A DNA stretch of 64,000 bases. Origin: an uncultured Bacteroides sp. GTDB lineage: Bacteria > Bacteroidota > Bacteroidia > Bacteroidales > Bacteroidaceae. Location of the stretch: the NCBI GenBank assembly GCA_949289345.1, contig CASENS010000088.1, positions 1 through 64,000 on the forward strand, given 5' to 3'. The stretch's first letter is position 1; the number at the start of each line of letters is the position of its first letter. Shown in pieces: positions 1 to 7,764 of this stretch. The notes under the pieces were generated by a model. The model saw nothing but the letters and a program-made list of their open reading frames with translations. It did no database searches and had not been told where the DNA came from. The position numbers were made by a program, and so were the translations under genes.

Positions 1-41
1 AAGAAAAGGGCGGCGAAGAGAATCATTGCTTTTGTCTTCAT
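1..41 (-). CDS. 5' end of a secreted protein (partial)
   Basis: The reverse strand opens with ATG at 39-41 and reads MKTKAMILFAALF before leaving the window. This is the basic N-terminus and hydrophobic core of a Sec signal peptide. A TAnnTTTG promoter element lies 24 bases upstream, which supports a real start. The mature protein is outside the window, so no function can be given. Confidence 0.6.
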   Translation of the reverse strand, partial: MKTKAMILFAALF

Positions 42-65
42 ACGATTAATGTTTTGATTACGCTG

Positions 66-73
66 CAAACTTA
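66..73 (-). promoter_or_regulatory. -7 promoter element for the partial left-edge gene
   Basis: On the minus strand this reads TAAGTTTG, matching the Bacteroides sigma-ABfr -7 consensus TAnnTTTG. The start codon lies 24 bases downstream. No clear -33 TTTG is visible. Confidence 0.55.
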
Positions 74-184
74 CGCACTGATTCTGAGGAAGAAAAACAA
101 GTGGGACAGACAACAAGGATATGTGACAAAAGGAGATAGGGAGGGACGAACGGAAACTTTCCGGGACGAATGGCACGCCGATTA

Positions 185-1072
185 CTACTTGCCTGCCGCT
201 ATCAAAGCCTGCACTTTTTTGACATACGACCGCGACACCGGCACTTCGTCCGCACATCCTTCCAGCCGCAGACGACAGCCTTGCGAATTGCCGTCCACCT
301 TAGTCACGCGACGCAGATTGACCAGGTAAGCCCGGTGGCACCGGACAATAAAGGGAGCAGAAACCGCCGATGCCTCGGCCTGCTTCATCGTAAGGCGCAG
401 AAGTTTGGAAGCTGGGCTTGGGTCTTGGGAAGAAAGATAATACAGGCGGATGTAATTGCCCTCGGATTCCGCGTAGAGAAACGACATGGCATCTACCTCC
501 AGCGCTTCGCGGGTGTCGCCCTGAAAGACAAGAGGGACGGAAGAAGGCTTCCCGGCTTTCGGTTTGTCAGGCAGACTCTGGTTCATCTCCGTGGCCTTGC
601 GCAGGTTTCTTGCCAACTGGATGTTACGGTTCCACATTACAAAGAACACGGTAGGAAAAACGCCCAATATCAGCACCCATAGCAATACCGTGAAGAAGAG
701 CCGTACGGTCGGCGTCACCCCGATAATTCCGGATACATAGAACCAGACACAGACAGCTATGCATAGCAACAAAGACAGCGTGCTCAGCACTTCCTTGCCC
801 AATGTCCAAGTCCGCTCATCATAATACTTGGGAAACATCCACGGGAACGCCCAGACAAATAGGGATGACACACCCGCAGAGATGCAAGCCGCCCCCAAGG
901 TCACCCAAAGTTTCCCACTCTTTATCCGTTCGATACCAAATGGTTGCAGCAGGTAGAGTATCAGGAAAATAATAACGGCCGGCACCACCACCGTTTTCCA
1001 AGGGCTGATTAACGAGGGATAAGGCTCGCGTATCCGCTTGAGTATGCAATTCTTTATATTTCGCTCTTTCAT
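185..1072 (-). CDS. Membrane-anchored LytTR family DNA-binding regulator
   Basis: A 295-residue predicted transcription regulator. The N-terminal half has four hydrophobic segments (about residues 27-47, 56-79, 92-116 and 124-149), so it sits in the inner membrane. Residues about 190-292 match a LytTR DNA-binding domain, with the typical SFLYAESEGNYIRLYY stretch and the FIVRCHRAYLVNL segment. It has no receiver domain, so it is not a standard response regulator; membrane-bound LytTR proteins of this shape are common in Bacteroidetes. Its ATG lies 2 bases after the thioesterase stop, so it is very probably co-transcribed with cysS and the thioesterase. The signal sensed and the targets cannot be read from sequence. 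Confidence 0.85.
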   Translation of the reverse strand: MKERNIKNCILKRIREPYPSLISPWKTVVVPAVIIFLILYLLQPFGIERIKSGKLWVTLGAACISAGVSSLFVWAFPWMFPKYYDERTWTLGKEVLSTLSLLLCIAVCVWFYVSGIIGVTPTVRLFFTVLLWVLILGVFPTVFFVMWNRNIQLARNLRKATEMNQSLPDKPKAGKPSSVPLVFQGDTREALEVDAMSFLYAESEGNYIRLYYLSSQDPSPASKLLRLTMKQAEASAVSAPFIVRCHRAYLVNLRRVTKVDGNSQGCRLRLEGCADEVPVSRSYVKKVQALIAAGK

Positions 1073-1074
1073 CC

Positions 1075-1476
1075 TTATTCGACCGGAATCTGTTCCGCCA
1101 TGCGGAATACGCTCGACTCGAAAGTCGCTATCAGTTTCCCGTCTTGGTTGGTGATATCTATCTGATAGCAGCCTGTGCTTCGGCCGATGTAGCGTTCGCG
1201 GGCTTCGGCGGTCAGCGTGTCTCCCGCCCCACTGGCACGCAGGAATTGGATGTTGGACGAGAGCGAGAAGGCCAACGTGCCGTGCGAGTTGGCGGCGGCG
1301 GCCAAGGCCAGGTCCGCCAGGGTAAACAAGACACCTCCCTGTGTACGTCCTCCGGCATTGAGGTGATGGGGCGTGACGGTGACGGAGGCCTTGCTGTATC
1401 CCTTGCGTACTTCTTGCAGCTCGATTCCGTTCTCGGCGGCGAAAAGGTCGTTCTTGAAGAATTCTTTGATGTCCAT
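1075..1476 (-). CDS. PaaI-type hotdog-fold thioesterase
   Basis: A 133-residue protein with the hotdog thioesterase signature, including GGRTQGGVLFTLADLA, which forms the long central helix and the acyl-CoA binding edge, and SSNIQFLRAS downstream. The family hydrolyses acyl- or aroyl-CoA thioesters in the cytoplasm, usually as tetramers. An upstream GTG at 1498-1500 would give 141 residues but overlaps the cysS end by 19 bases. I prefer the ATG at 1474-1476 (MDIKEFF), which follows the cysS TAA by 5 bases. It is the second gene of cysS-thioesterase-LytTR. The substrate is unknown. Confidence 0.85.
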   Translation of the reverse strand: MDIKEFFKNDLFAAENGIELQEVRKGYSKASVTVTPHHLNAGGRTQGGVLFTLADLALAAAANSHGTLAFSLSSNIQFLRASGAGDTLTAEARERYIGRSTGCYQIDITNQDGKLIATFESSVFRMAEQIPVE

Positions 1477-1481
1477 AATGT

Positions 1482-2957
1482 TTATTTGTTCAGTTTCCAC
1501 TCCGTGCCTTCCTTTCCGTCCTTAATCTCAAAGCCGAGGGCAGTCAGTTCGTTGCGTATCTTGTCGCTGGTAGCCCAGTCCTTGTTGGCTTTGGCTTTGG
1601 CACGTTCTTCGAGCAACATATCTACCACGTGCCCGAAAGCTTCCTCACGTGCGGCGTTCGAGGCAGCTTCGGCCCTCAAGCCCAAGATGTCAAAACAGAA
1701 AAGGTGGAAGGTGTCTTTCAGTTCCTTCAAGTCTTCGGCGGTGATGGTGTCATTGCCGGCCAGCAGATTGTTCACCATCTTGGCGCCTTCAAAGAGGTGG
1801 GCAATGACGATAGGTGTGTTCAGGTCGTCGTCCATGGCTTCGTAGCATTTCTCGCGCAGGGATTTTACTTCTACGCTGGAAGTCTTGGCGGGCGTGATAC
1901 GCTCCAGTCCGTTGACGGCATCCATCAGGCGGGCCAAACCTTTTTCGGCAGCCTTCAACGCCTCGTTACCAAAGTCTACCGTGCTGCGATAGTGTGCCTG
2001 GAGGGTGAAGAAGCGGATGGTCATGGGCGTGTAGGCCTGCTCCAGCAAGGGATGCGTACCGTTGAAGAGTTCTTCCAACGTGATGAAGTTGTTGTAGCTC
2101 TTGCCCATCTTCTGTCCGTTGACGGTCAGCATGTTGTTGTGCATCCAGTAATGCACCATGTCATCGCCTTGGCTGGCCACGCTTTGGGCAATCTCGCATT
2201 CGTGATGCGGGAAAATGAGGTCCATGCCGCCTCCGTGAATGTCGAAGTGAGTGCCTAAGTATTTGCGCCCCATAGCCGTACACTCGCAATGCCAGCCGGG
2301 GAAACCATCGCTCCAGGGCGAAGGCCAACGCATGATGTGTTCGGGCTGTGCTTTTTTCCACAGGGCGAAGTCGGCGGGATTATGCTTTTCCTCTTGTCCG
2401 TCCAATTGGCGGCTGGTGTTGAGCACGTCATCCAGGTTACGGCCGGATAACTTACCATAGTGATGGTCTTTGTTATACTTGGCCACGTCGAAGTAGACAG
2501 AACCTTGGCTTTCGTAAGCATAGCCGTTATCCAGGATTTCCTTCACTAATTCTATCTGCTCGATGATGTGTCCGCTGGCCAAGGGCTCGATGCTGGGGCG
2601 GAGTACGTTCAGCGCATCCATGGCCTCGTGGTAACGGTTGGCATAATATTGCGCCACCTCCATCGGCTCCAGTTGCTCCAGACGGGCTTTCTTGGCAATT
2701 TTGTCCTCGCCCTCGTCGGCATCATGCTCCAAGTGACCCACATCGGTGATGTTGCGCACGTAGCGCACCTTGTAGCCCAAGTGCTTCAGGTAGCGGAAAA
2801 GCAAGTCGAACGTAATGGCCGGACGGGCATGACCCAAGTGCGGATCGCCATAAACGGTTGGCCCGCATACGTACATGCCCACATGGGGTGCATGCAACGG
2901 TTTGAAAACTTCTTTTGTCCGGCTCAGTGTGTTGTAGATAAGCAGTTGATGTTCCAT
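1482..2957 (-). CDS. cysS: Cysteinyl-tRNA synthetase
   Basis: A 491-residue class I aminoacyl-tRNA synthetase that charges tRNA-Cys. It shows the zinc-binding Cys31 in MYVCGPTV, the HIGH-type motif HLGH at 40-43, the WHCECTAM and [11 protein letters not shown] segments that supply further zinc and active-site residues, and a KMSKS-type motif written KMGKS. Length and order match the bacterial enzyme. It is the first gene of an operon with the thioesterase and the LytTR regulator, driven by a TAACTTTG element at 2991-2998. Confidence 0.97.
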   Translation of the reverse strand: MEHQLLIYNTLSRTKEVFKPLHAPHVGMYVCGPTVYGDPHLGHARPAITFDLLFRYLKHLGYKVRYVRNITDVGHLEHDADEGEDKIAKKARLEQLEPMEVAQYYANRYHEAMDALNVLRPSIEPLASGHIIEQIELVKEILDNGYAYESQGSVYFDVAKYNKDHHYGKLSGRNLDDVLNTSRQLDGQEEKHNPADFALWKKAQPEHIMRWPSPWSDGFPGWHCECTAMGRKYLGTHFDIHGGGMDLIFPHHECEIAQSVASQGDDMVHYWMHNNMLTVNGQKMGKSYNNFITLEELFNGTHPLLEQAYTPMTIRFFTLQAHYRSTVDFGNEALKAAEKGLARLMDAVNGLERITPAKTSSVEVKSLREKCYEAMDDDLNTPIVIAHLFEGAKMVNNLLAGNDTITAEDLKELKDTFHLFCFDILGLRAEAASNAAREEAFGHVVDMLLEERAKAKANKDWATSDKIRNELTALGFEIKDGKEGTEWKLNK

Positions 2958-2990
2958 ATCGTTATTTTTTTATTTTCCTTTTTGAATGCA

Positions 2991-2998
2991 CAAAGTTA
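2991..2998 (-). promoter_or_regulatory. -7 promoter element upstream of cysS
   Basis: Minus-strand TAACTTTG fits the Bacteroides -7 consensus and lies 33 bases before the cysS ATG. A good -33 TTTG is not seen. Confidence 0.65.
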
Positions 2999-3311
2999 CA
3001 GTTTTTCGGGAAAGTAGAATGTCTAAGATTATTTTTTTTATGTATTTGCGTACCCATTAAGACAGATTGCAGGGGCGATTTCATGTCGTCTATCATGGGA
3101 GTGACATTTCCGATTGACCGTAAGCGTCCTGCAGGATGGCGGAAGTCTGTTATCAATGCCACAAATTTACGATTTTTCGAAAAAATGAAAGCGGTAAACG
3201 ATACTCTTTGGGAGAGTTAACGTTTATTAAGGGTCTTCGTATGCAGTATTTCCCGCTCTGCGGCCTTTATAAATGCGAAAGACTAACTTAACCTAAACAA
3301 GAAAAGCAAAT
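2999..3311. other. Intergenic spacer between divergent cysS and the lipoprotein gene
   Basis: About 310 bases without a credible gene. The short reading frames here have no homology signature or promoter context. The right part must hold the promoter of the lipoprotein gene, but no clean TTTG/TAnnTTTG pair is visible; the closest -7-like string is TACTCTTTG near 3203, which has one base too many. Confidence 0.5.
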
Positions 3312-3923
3312 ATGAAAAGAGATTTTAAATTCTGCCGTCTGTGGATGGCATGTATGATAGCAGGAACCGCCTTAACTTTTACCGCATGTAGCGATGACGA
3401 TGAACCTACACCGGACGAACCGACAACGCAAGACGTATATGGCAATTATGCCGGAACAATGACGTTCAAGGCTGAAGAAGTGGCCGCCAATGAGGCCGGT
3501 GAAAGTGGGGAGACTGAGGGAATAGCCGTTTCCGCTACACTGAAGAACGATACGGTTTACTTTGAAGATTTTCCGGTACGTGACTTGGTGGCATCTATCG
3601 TGGGGGATGAATCGGCCGATGCGATTATTGAGGCTATAGGGACGGTAAACTACAAAGTGGGCTATAAGGCAAGCATGACTACAGCCAAAGATAGTGTCTA
3701 TATGGAAATGACGCCTGAACCTCTTGAGTTGTCCATTCCGGTAGATGAGGAGAATACCATGGCCGTATCAGTCGAAGTCAGTGCGTCCGATAAAGCCAAT
3801 TATGAGTTTGAGACCCAAAACCTTAACTTGACATTGAAAGCGGAGAAAGTATTGGTGAATGAACAGGAATTTCCGACTTTCCCTGTCACTGACTTGACAT
3901 TTGAAATGCAGAAAGATAAGTAA
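3312..3923 (+). CDS. Surface lipoprotein, DUF4840-like
   Basis: A 203-residue lipoprotein. The signal peptide ends at a lipobox (LTFTAC, lipidated Cys26) followed directly by SDDDE, an acidic run that matches the lipoprotein export signal known to send Bacteroidetes lipoproteins to the cell surface. The body is beta-rich, with repeated short patterns such as NDTVYFEDFPV and EFPTFPVTDLTFEM. Size and pattern resemble the uncharacterised DUF4840 family of Bacteroides; that assignment is from memory of the family pattern and is uncertain. It stands alone, closed by a strong terminator at 3967-4000. Confidence 0.75.
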   Translation: MKRDFKFCRLWMACMIAGTALTFTACSDDDEPTPDEPTTQDVYGNYAGTMTFKAEEVAANEAGESGETEGIAVSATLKNDTVYFEDFPVRDLVASIVGDESADAIIEAIGTVNYKVGYKASMTTAKDSVYMEMTPEPLELSIPVDEENTMAVSVEVSASDKANYEFETQNLNLTLKAEKVLVNEQEFPTFPVTDLTFEMQKDK

Positions 3924-3966
3924 TAGAAGAGAGAATGTAGTAACTTTAAGTTAGTCTTATGTGGAT

Positions 3967-4000
3967 AAAGGAGGATACCATGCCGGTATCCTCCTTTTTA
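3967..4000 (+). terminator. Rho-independent terminator
   Basis: A perfect 10-bp stem GGAGGATACC/GGTATCCTCC (3970-3979 with 3985-3994), extended by three A-T pairs, ends in a T run. It lies 43 bases after the lipoprotein stop. Confidence 0.9.
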
Positions 4001-4086
4001 TTGGTTACTTGCCCAAGTATTATTGGTTACTTGGCCGTTTAACCAACGATACTTCGCCGTTTATCATTGGGTGCTTTTGTAATCGG
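4000..4086 (+). repeat. Four-unit imperfect ~22-bp repeat array, copy A
   Basis: Four consecutive units of 20-23 bases (4000-4021, 4022-4041, 4042-4063, 4064-4086) built around ATTGG(T/A)TACTT and ACGATACTT cores, including GCCCAAGTATT in unit 1. The same units in the same order occur at 55750-55838, and a shortened version occurs at 35229-35297. Confidence 0.8.
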
Positions 4087-4176
4087 ATTTTCGGATGTTC
4101 TTTTATCTGCGTATTTCCCGGATGAGCGTTTGTAGGATGTTGTTAAATATCCTGTAAAAAATAATCGCCAAACTAT

Positions 4177-4206
4177 TTTGGATTTCAGTATTTTTGCATA
4201 CTTTTG
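4177..4206 (+). promoter_or_regulatory. Promoter of the adhesin/peptidase operon
   Basis: A -33 TTTG (4177-4180) and a -7 TACTTTTG (4199-4206) are separated by 18 bases, close to the Bacteroides consensus. The first ATG is at 4229, which leaves a short leader of about 15 bases. A second possible -7, TATTTTTG, overlaps at 4189-4196. Confidence 0.75.
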
Positions 4207-4228
4207 CGGATATAAATAATCTTAATCC

Positions 4229-7200
4229 ATGAAATGTATAAGTAAACATGGCGCAACCGCGCTTTGCAGATGGGTTACCTGTAGCCTGGTTCTCCTATTG
4301 GGGTTCGGAAGTTGTGCCGACCGCTACGAGGACAACTACGCAACAGAGAAAAGCAAACCTCTGGTTATTCAGGGAAGTATCGAACAGGAGTGCACTACGC
4401 GTGCGGACGATGGCGGTTTTGCCGACGGCGACTGCATGGGCGTGTTCGTGGTGGACTACGAAGGAGACATGCCCGGCACGCTGAAAGGTTCGGGCAACCG
4501 CGCTACCAACTTCGCGCTGACCTACAATCAGGAAGCCGGTGAATGGACGGGCAACACCACCATCTATTGGAAGGACAACGTGACGCCTGTAGACGTGTAC
4601 GGTTACTACCCCTTTGAGAACGGACTTACCGAGGTGGACAACTATCCGTTTACTGTGGCTGCCGACCAAAGCCGGAAGCCCGAAGGCGAGATGAGCGCCT
4701 ACGAGCAGAGTGACTTCCTTTGGGCGAAAGCCGCCAACGTACAGCCTACCACCAACGTCATCCGCCTGTCCTATCGGCACCGGATGGCAGGCGTCAAAGT
4801 CATCTTGGAGCAAGGAACCGGCTTTACGAATGAGGAATGGAACACATTGGACAAACTGGTCACGGTGGACAACACCTTGCGCAACGCCGAAATCAGTCTG
4901 GCTACAGGTGTGGCTACACCGATTGGTGCGTATGACCAACCCGTCATCATGGCGCCTGAGTCCAATGGGACTTACCGTGCCGTCGTGATTCCCCAGACGG
5001 TCAAGGCTTCCCTGCCGGTTGTCAGCATCACCATCGACAAGAAGAGTTACCAACTGACGCGCGAGTCCGACATGACCTATGCCGCAGGCAAACTCCATCA
5101 GTTTACCATCACTGTGGACAGGCGTGCCGACACGGGCGACTACGAGGCCACCATCACGTCCGAGGAAATCAAGCCTTGGGAGAACGACGAGTCATCCCAC
5201 AACTTCGCTCTGTCCGCCTACGTCACCGTGCACGTGGAGACGGCGGGTACCTTGGAAGCCTGCCTCACGGAGAAAGGGACGAACATCGAGGAACTGCGGA
5301 ACCTGAAGGTGACGGGGGAACTGACGGACGCAGATTTCCAAGTCATCAAAGAAAAGATGCCTAACCTTATTGCACTGAACTTACAGGAGGCCAAAATGGT
5401 GCATGCTCGTTCTAATCCTAACACGTGGGACGAACCGGAAGAATACGAAGACGACATGTTGCCTACTGACGCTTTGTATGGAAAAACATCCTTACGTACA
5501 CTGATTTTGCCCAAAAATATTACCCGTATCGGTTCTCAAGCTCTTCGTGAGGTACAACTGACTAATCAGTTAATCATTCCCAACAGTGTAAAGCGGATTG
5601 ATGATAATGCATTCGCTTATATACCGGAGGTGAACTTGGAAGTAGTCCTGCCTGACTCCTTGGAATACATCGGAAATTATGCTTTTAAAAACAGCAGTTT
5701 CTCCTGCGAGTTTAAAATGCCTAATACGGTGACTTATATTGGTGAAAACGCGTTCGCCGGTGCTACAAATTTCTACGGCACTTTCGGTCTGCCTGACAAT
5801 CTGGAGCATTTGGGCACTTACGCTTTCAGCCAAATGGGACGTGACATGACAGGCGATGTAATCATTCCACAATTTATGACGGAAATTCCGAGTGGAGCAT
5901 TCAGTAATATTGGATTCGCGAAAGGAACGAACCTGGTTTTGCATGACGGTGTGACGGTTATCAACAGTTCGGCATTCAGTGGACTGAGATTCGATTCACC
6001 GGTTGATTTTCCCGGTTCGTTGGTTGCTATCCACCGGGAAGCTTTTGCCGAGTGTAGGATGATGGGGGCGCTTAATTTATCTGACAACATCAGTTTTCTT
6101 GGCAACCGAGCTTTTGGAACCTATGCGGAATTGACGGAACAAACCGGATTAAACGGTGAACTGACCATTCCCTCTAAAATATCCGCACTCAATGATGAAG
6201 TTTTCTATGGTCAAAGTTTCTCTTCCATTGAAATACCGGAAAACATTACCCACATCAATGCACGGGCATTCATGAGTTGCAGATTTCTCAAAACCATTAC
6301 GATTGGGAAAAACGTCGACTACATAGGAGCGGAAGCGTTTAACGCTTGTGGAAATTTGCAGACTTTCGTCTGCCTCAATCCGGAACCGCCTACCGTTTCT
6401 TCCAATGCTTTCTTAGGACTTTCTTTTGATAAGGTGGTATTGGAAGTCCCGGAAGATGCGGTAGAACGTTATCGGAACACTTCCGTATGGAACCAGTTCC
6501 AGAACATCACTGCCCACAAGGAACTGGCATTCAACATCCCAACGATAGCCTGTCTTCAGAAAGGAATGACCCGCACAGGCATGGTGCGCAGCGAAAGCGA
6601 ATGGGAAGTGATTGAAAGTCCATCTTGGTGTACGGTTACGCCGATGCAGGGAGGCAGCTCCAACCGGGAGGAGGTGACGGTGACGGTTGCGTCGATGTCG
6701 CAAGGAAGCGGCACGCGTGAAGGACGCATCGTGTTCCGGCTGAAAGGAACGGACTATACGACCTATACGGATGTGGTGCAATATGATTACGAGCATGCCG
6801 AGGACACGGAAATTATCTTGCAGGAGGCAACTGCCGGTGCACAGCCTGTCCGCTTGTTCATCGTGGGCGATGGCTTCGATGCGGCTTCCATCGTGGACGG
6901 CACGTACATGAATCGAATGCAGGAACAGATGGAACACTTCTTCAATATCGAACCTTACCGCACGTATCGGGCTTACTTTACAGTATCTACGGCTATAGCG
7001 GTTTCACCCGATGCAGGCATGCGGGTGGCAGGAACGGTCGTGCAGGAAAATAAATTCGATACCAGTCTGGACCTGTATGGATTGCATGCGGATACCGAAG
7101 CGTTGAAGGCCTATATCAAACAGGTGTCCGGTCAGTCGGATTTGAAGGATAGGACGGTTTTGCTGTTGGCAAATAGTACCAGCTTTAAAAGTACGACTAT

Positions 7201-7699
7201 CAGAGGGGAAGACGGCTGTAACATCAGCATCTGTGCTTTGAGCGGTGACAGTTATCCCTACGACCAGCGCGGACTGATACAGCACGAAGTGGGTGGGCAT
7301 AATTTCGCTTACTTGGGTGATGAGTCGGTCAGCCACTTCGAGTTTATCCGGGGGTGTACGTGCCCGGGTTGTAACGCGCTGAACGCTTACAACGAGGCGA
7401 AAGCGCAAGGTGGTTTCGGCAATCTGTCCCTTTCGGGCAGCATCAACAACCTGCCGTGGAACCACCTGTTCTTCGACCAGCGTTACAGTGATATTGTGGA
7501 TGTGTACGAAGGCGGCTACAACCACCTGCGTGGCGTCTACCGCAGCGAGGCGCAAAGTTGCATGGGTACCTATATACCTTATTATAATAGCATCAGCCGC
7601 GAAATCATTGTCCGCCGCATCATGGAACTGGCGGGCGAACCGTTCGACTTCGAGGCGTTTGCAGCGAAGGACAGCCGTGAAGGAATACCGGAGAGTTAA
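4229..7699 (+). CDS. Multidomain lipoprotein: fimbrillin-like + BspA LRR + BACON + M64 peptidase (paralog 1)
   Basis: A 1156-residue protein. It has a lipoprotein signal (GFGSC, Cys29), then a Mfa/FimA-like fimbrillin domain to about residue 320 with the shared motifs TRADDGGFADGD, IYWKDNVTPVDVYGYYPF and SDFLWAKA. BspA-type leucine-rich repeats follow (about 354-731, units like LPDSLEYIGNYAF), then a BACON domain (about 790-855, PSWCTVTP), then an M64 peptidase domain (about 871-1137). The zinc motif HEVGGH is intact (His1019, Glu1020, His1024), followed by GDE. A CTCPGC cluster lies about 25 residues later. M64 is the family of the Clostridium ramosum IgA peptidase, but the substrate here is unknown. 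It is the first gene of a five-gene operon. The leucine-rich segment is visibly more AT-rich than its flanks. Confidence 0.88.
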   Translation: MKCISKHGATALCRWVTCSLVLLLGFGSCADRYEDNYATEKSKPLVIQGSIEQECTTRADDGGFADGDCMGVFVVDYEGDMPGTLKGSGNRATNFALTYNQEAGEWTGNTTIYWKDNVTPVDVYGYYPFENGLTEVDNYPFTVAADQSRKPEGEMSAYEQSDFLWAKAANVQPTTNVIRLSYRHRMAGVKVILEQGTGFTNEEWNTLDKLVTVDNTLRNAEISLATGVATPIGAYDQPVIMAPESNGTYRAVVIPQTVKASLPVVSITIDKKSYQLTRESDMTYAAGKLHQFTITVDRRADTGDYEATITSEEIKPWENDESSHNFALSAYVTVHVETAGTLEACLTEKGTNIEELRNLKVTGELTDADFQVIKEKMPNLIALNLQEAKMVHARSNPNTWDEPEEYEDDMLPTDALYGKTSLRTLILPKNITRIGSQALREVQLTNQLIIPNSVKRIDDNAFAYIPEVNLEVVLPDSLEYIGNYAFKNSSFSCEFKMPNTVTYIGENAFAGATNFYGTFGLPDNLEHLGTYAFSQMGRDMTGDVIIPQFMTEIPSGAFSNIGFAKGTNLVLHDGVTVINSSAFSGLRFDSPVDFPGSLVAIHREAFAECRMMGALNLSDNISFLGNRAFGTYAELTEQTGLNGELTIPSKISALNDEVFYGQSFSSIEIPENITHINARAFMSCRFLKTITIGKNVDYIGAEAFNACGNLQTFVCLNPEPPTVSSNAFLGLSFDKVVLEVPEDAVERYRNTSVWNQFQNITAHKELAFNIPTIACLQKGMTRTGMVRSESEWEVIESPSWCTVTPMQGGSSNREEVTVTVASMSQGSGTREGRIVFRLKGTDYTTYTDVVQYDYEHAEDTEIILQEATAGAQPVRLFIVGDGFDAASIVDGTYMNRMQEQMEHFFNIEPYRTYRAYFTVSTAIAVSPDAGMRVAGTVVQENKFDTSLDLYGLHADTEALKAYIKQVSGQSDLKDRTVLLLANSTSFKSTTIRGEDGCNISICALSGDSYPYDQRGLIQHEVGGHNFAYLGDESVSHFEFIRGCTCPGCNALNAYNEAKAQGGFGNLSLSGSINNLPWNHLFFDQRYSDIVDVYEGGYNHLRGVYRSEAQSCMGTYIPYYNSISREIIVRRIMELAGEPFDFEAFAAKDSREGIPES

Positions 7700-7764
7700 C
7701 ATGGTAAAGTGCACACATCGTAACTCTGAAATCTGACATGTGAAATCATAAATCATACAATAAC

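Larger units (their letters stand above)
3924..4228. other. Intergenic region holding terminator, 22-bp repeat array and promoter
   Basis: No gene is present in these 305 bases. From left to right it holds the terminator of the lipoprotein gene, a four-unit repeat array (4000-4086) and the promoter of the adhesin/peptidase operon (4177-4206), each listed separately. Confidence 0.8.

Noticed and set aside
170-682. Forward frames over the LytTR gene
   Set aside because: They overlap the well-supported reverse gene and show no domain pattern.
4295-5098. Reverse-strand frames of 150-350 codons across the three giant lipoprotein genes
   Set aside because: They are shadows of GC-rich forward codons; none has a promoter, a plausible protein pattern, or continuity between paralogs.
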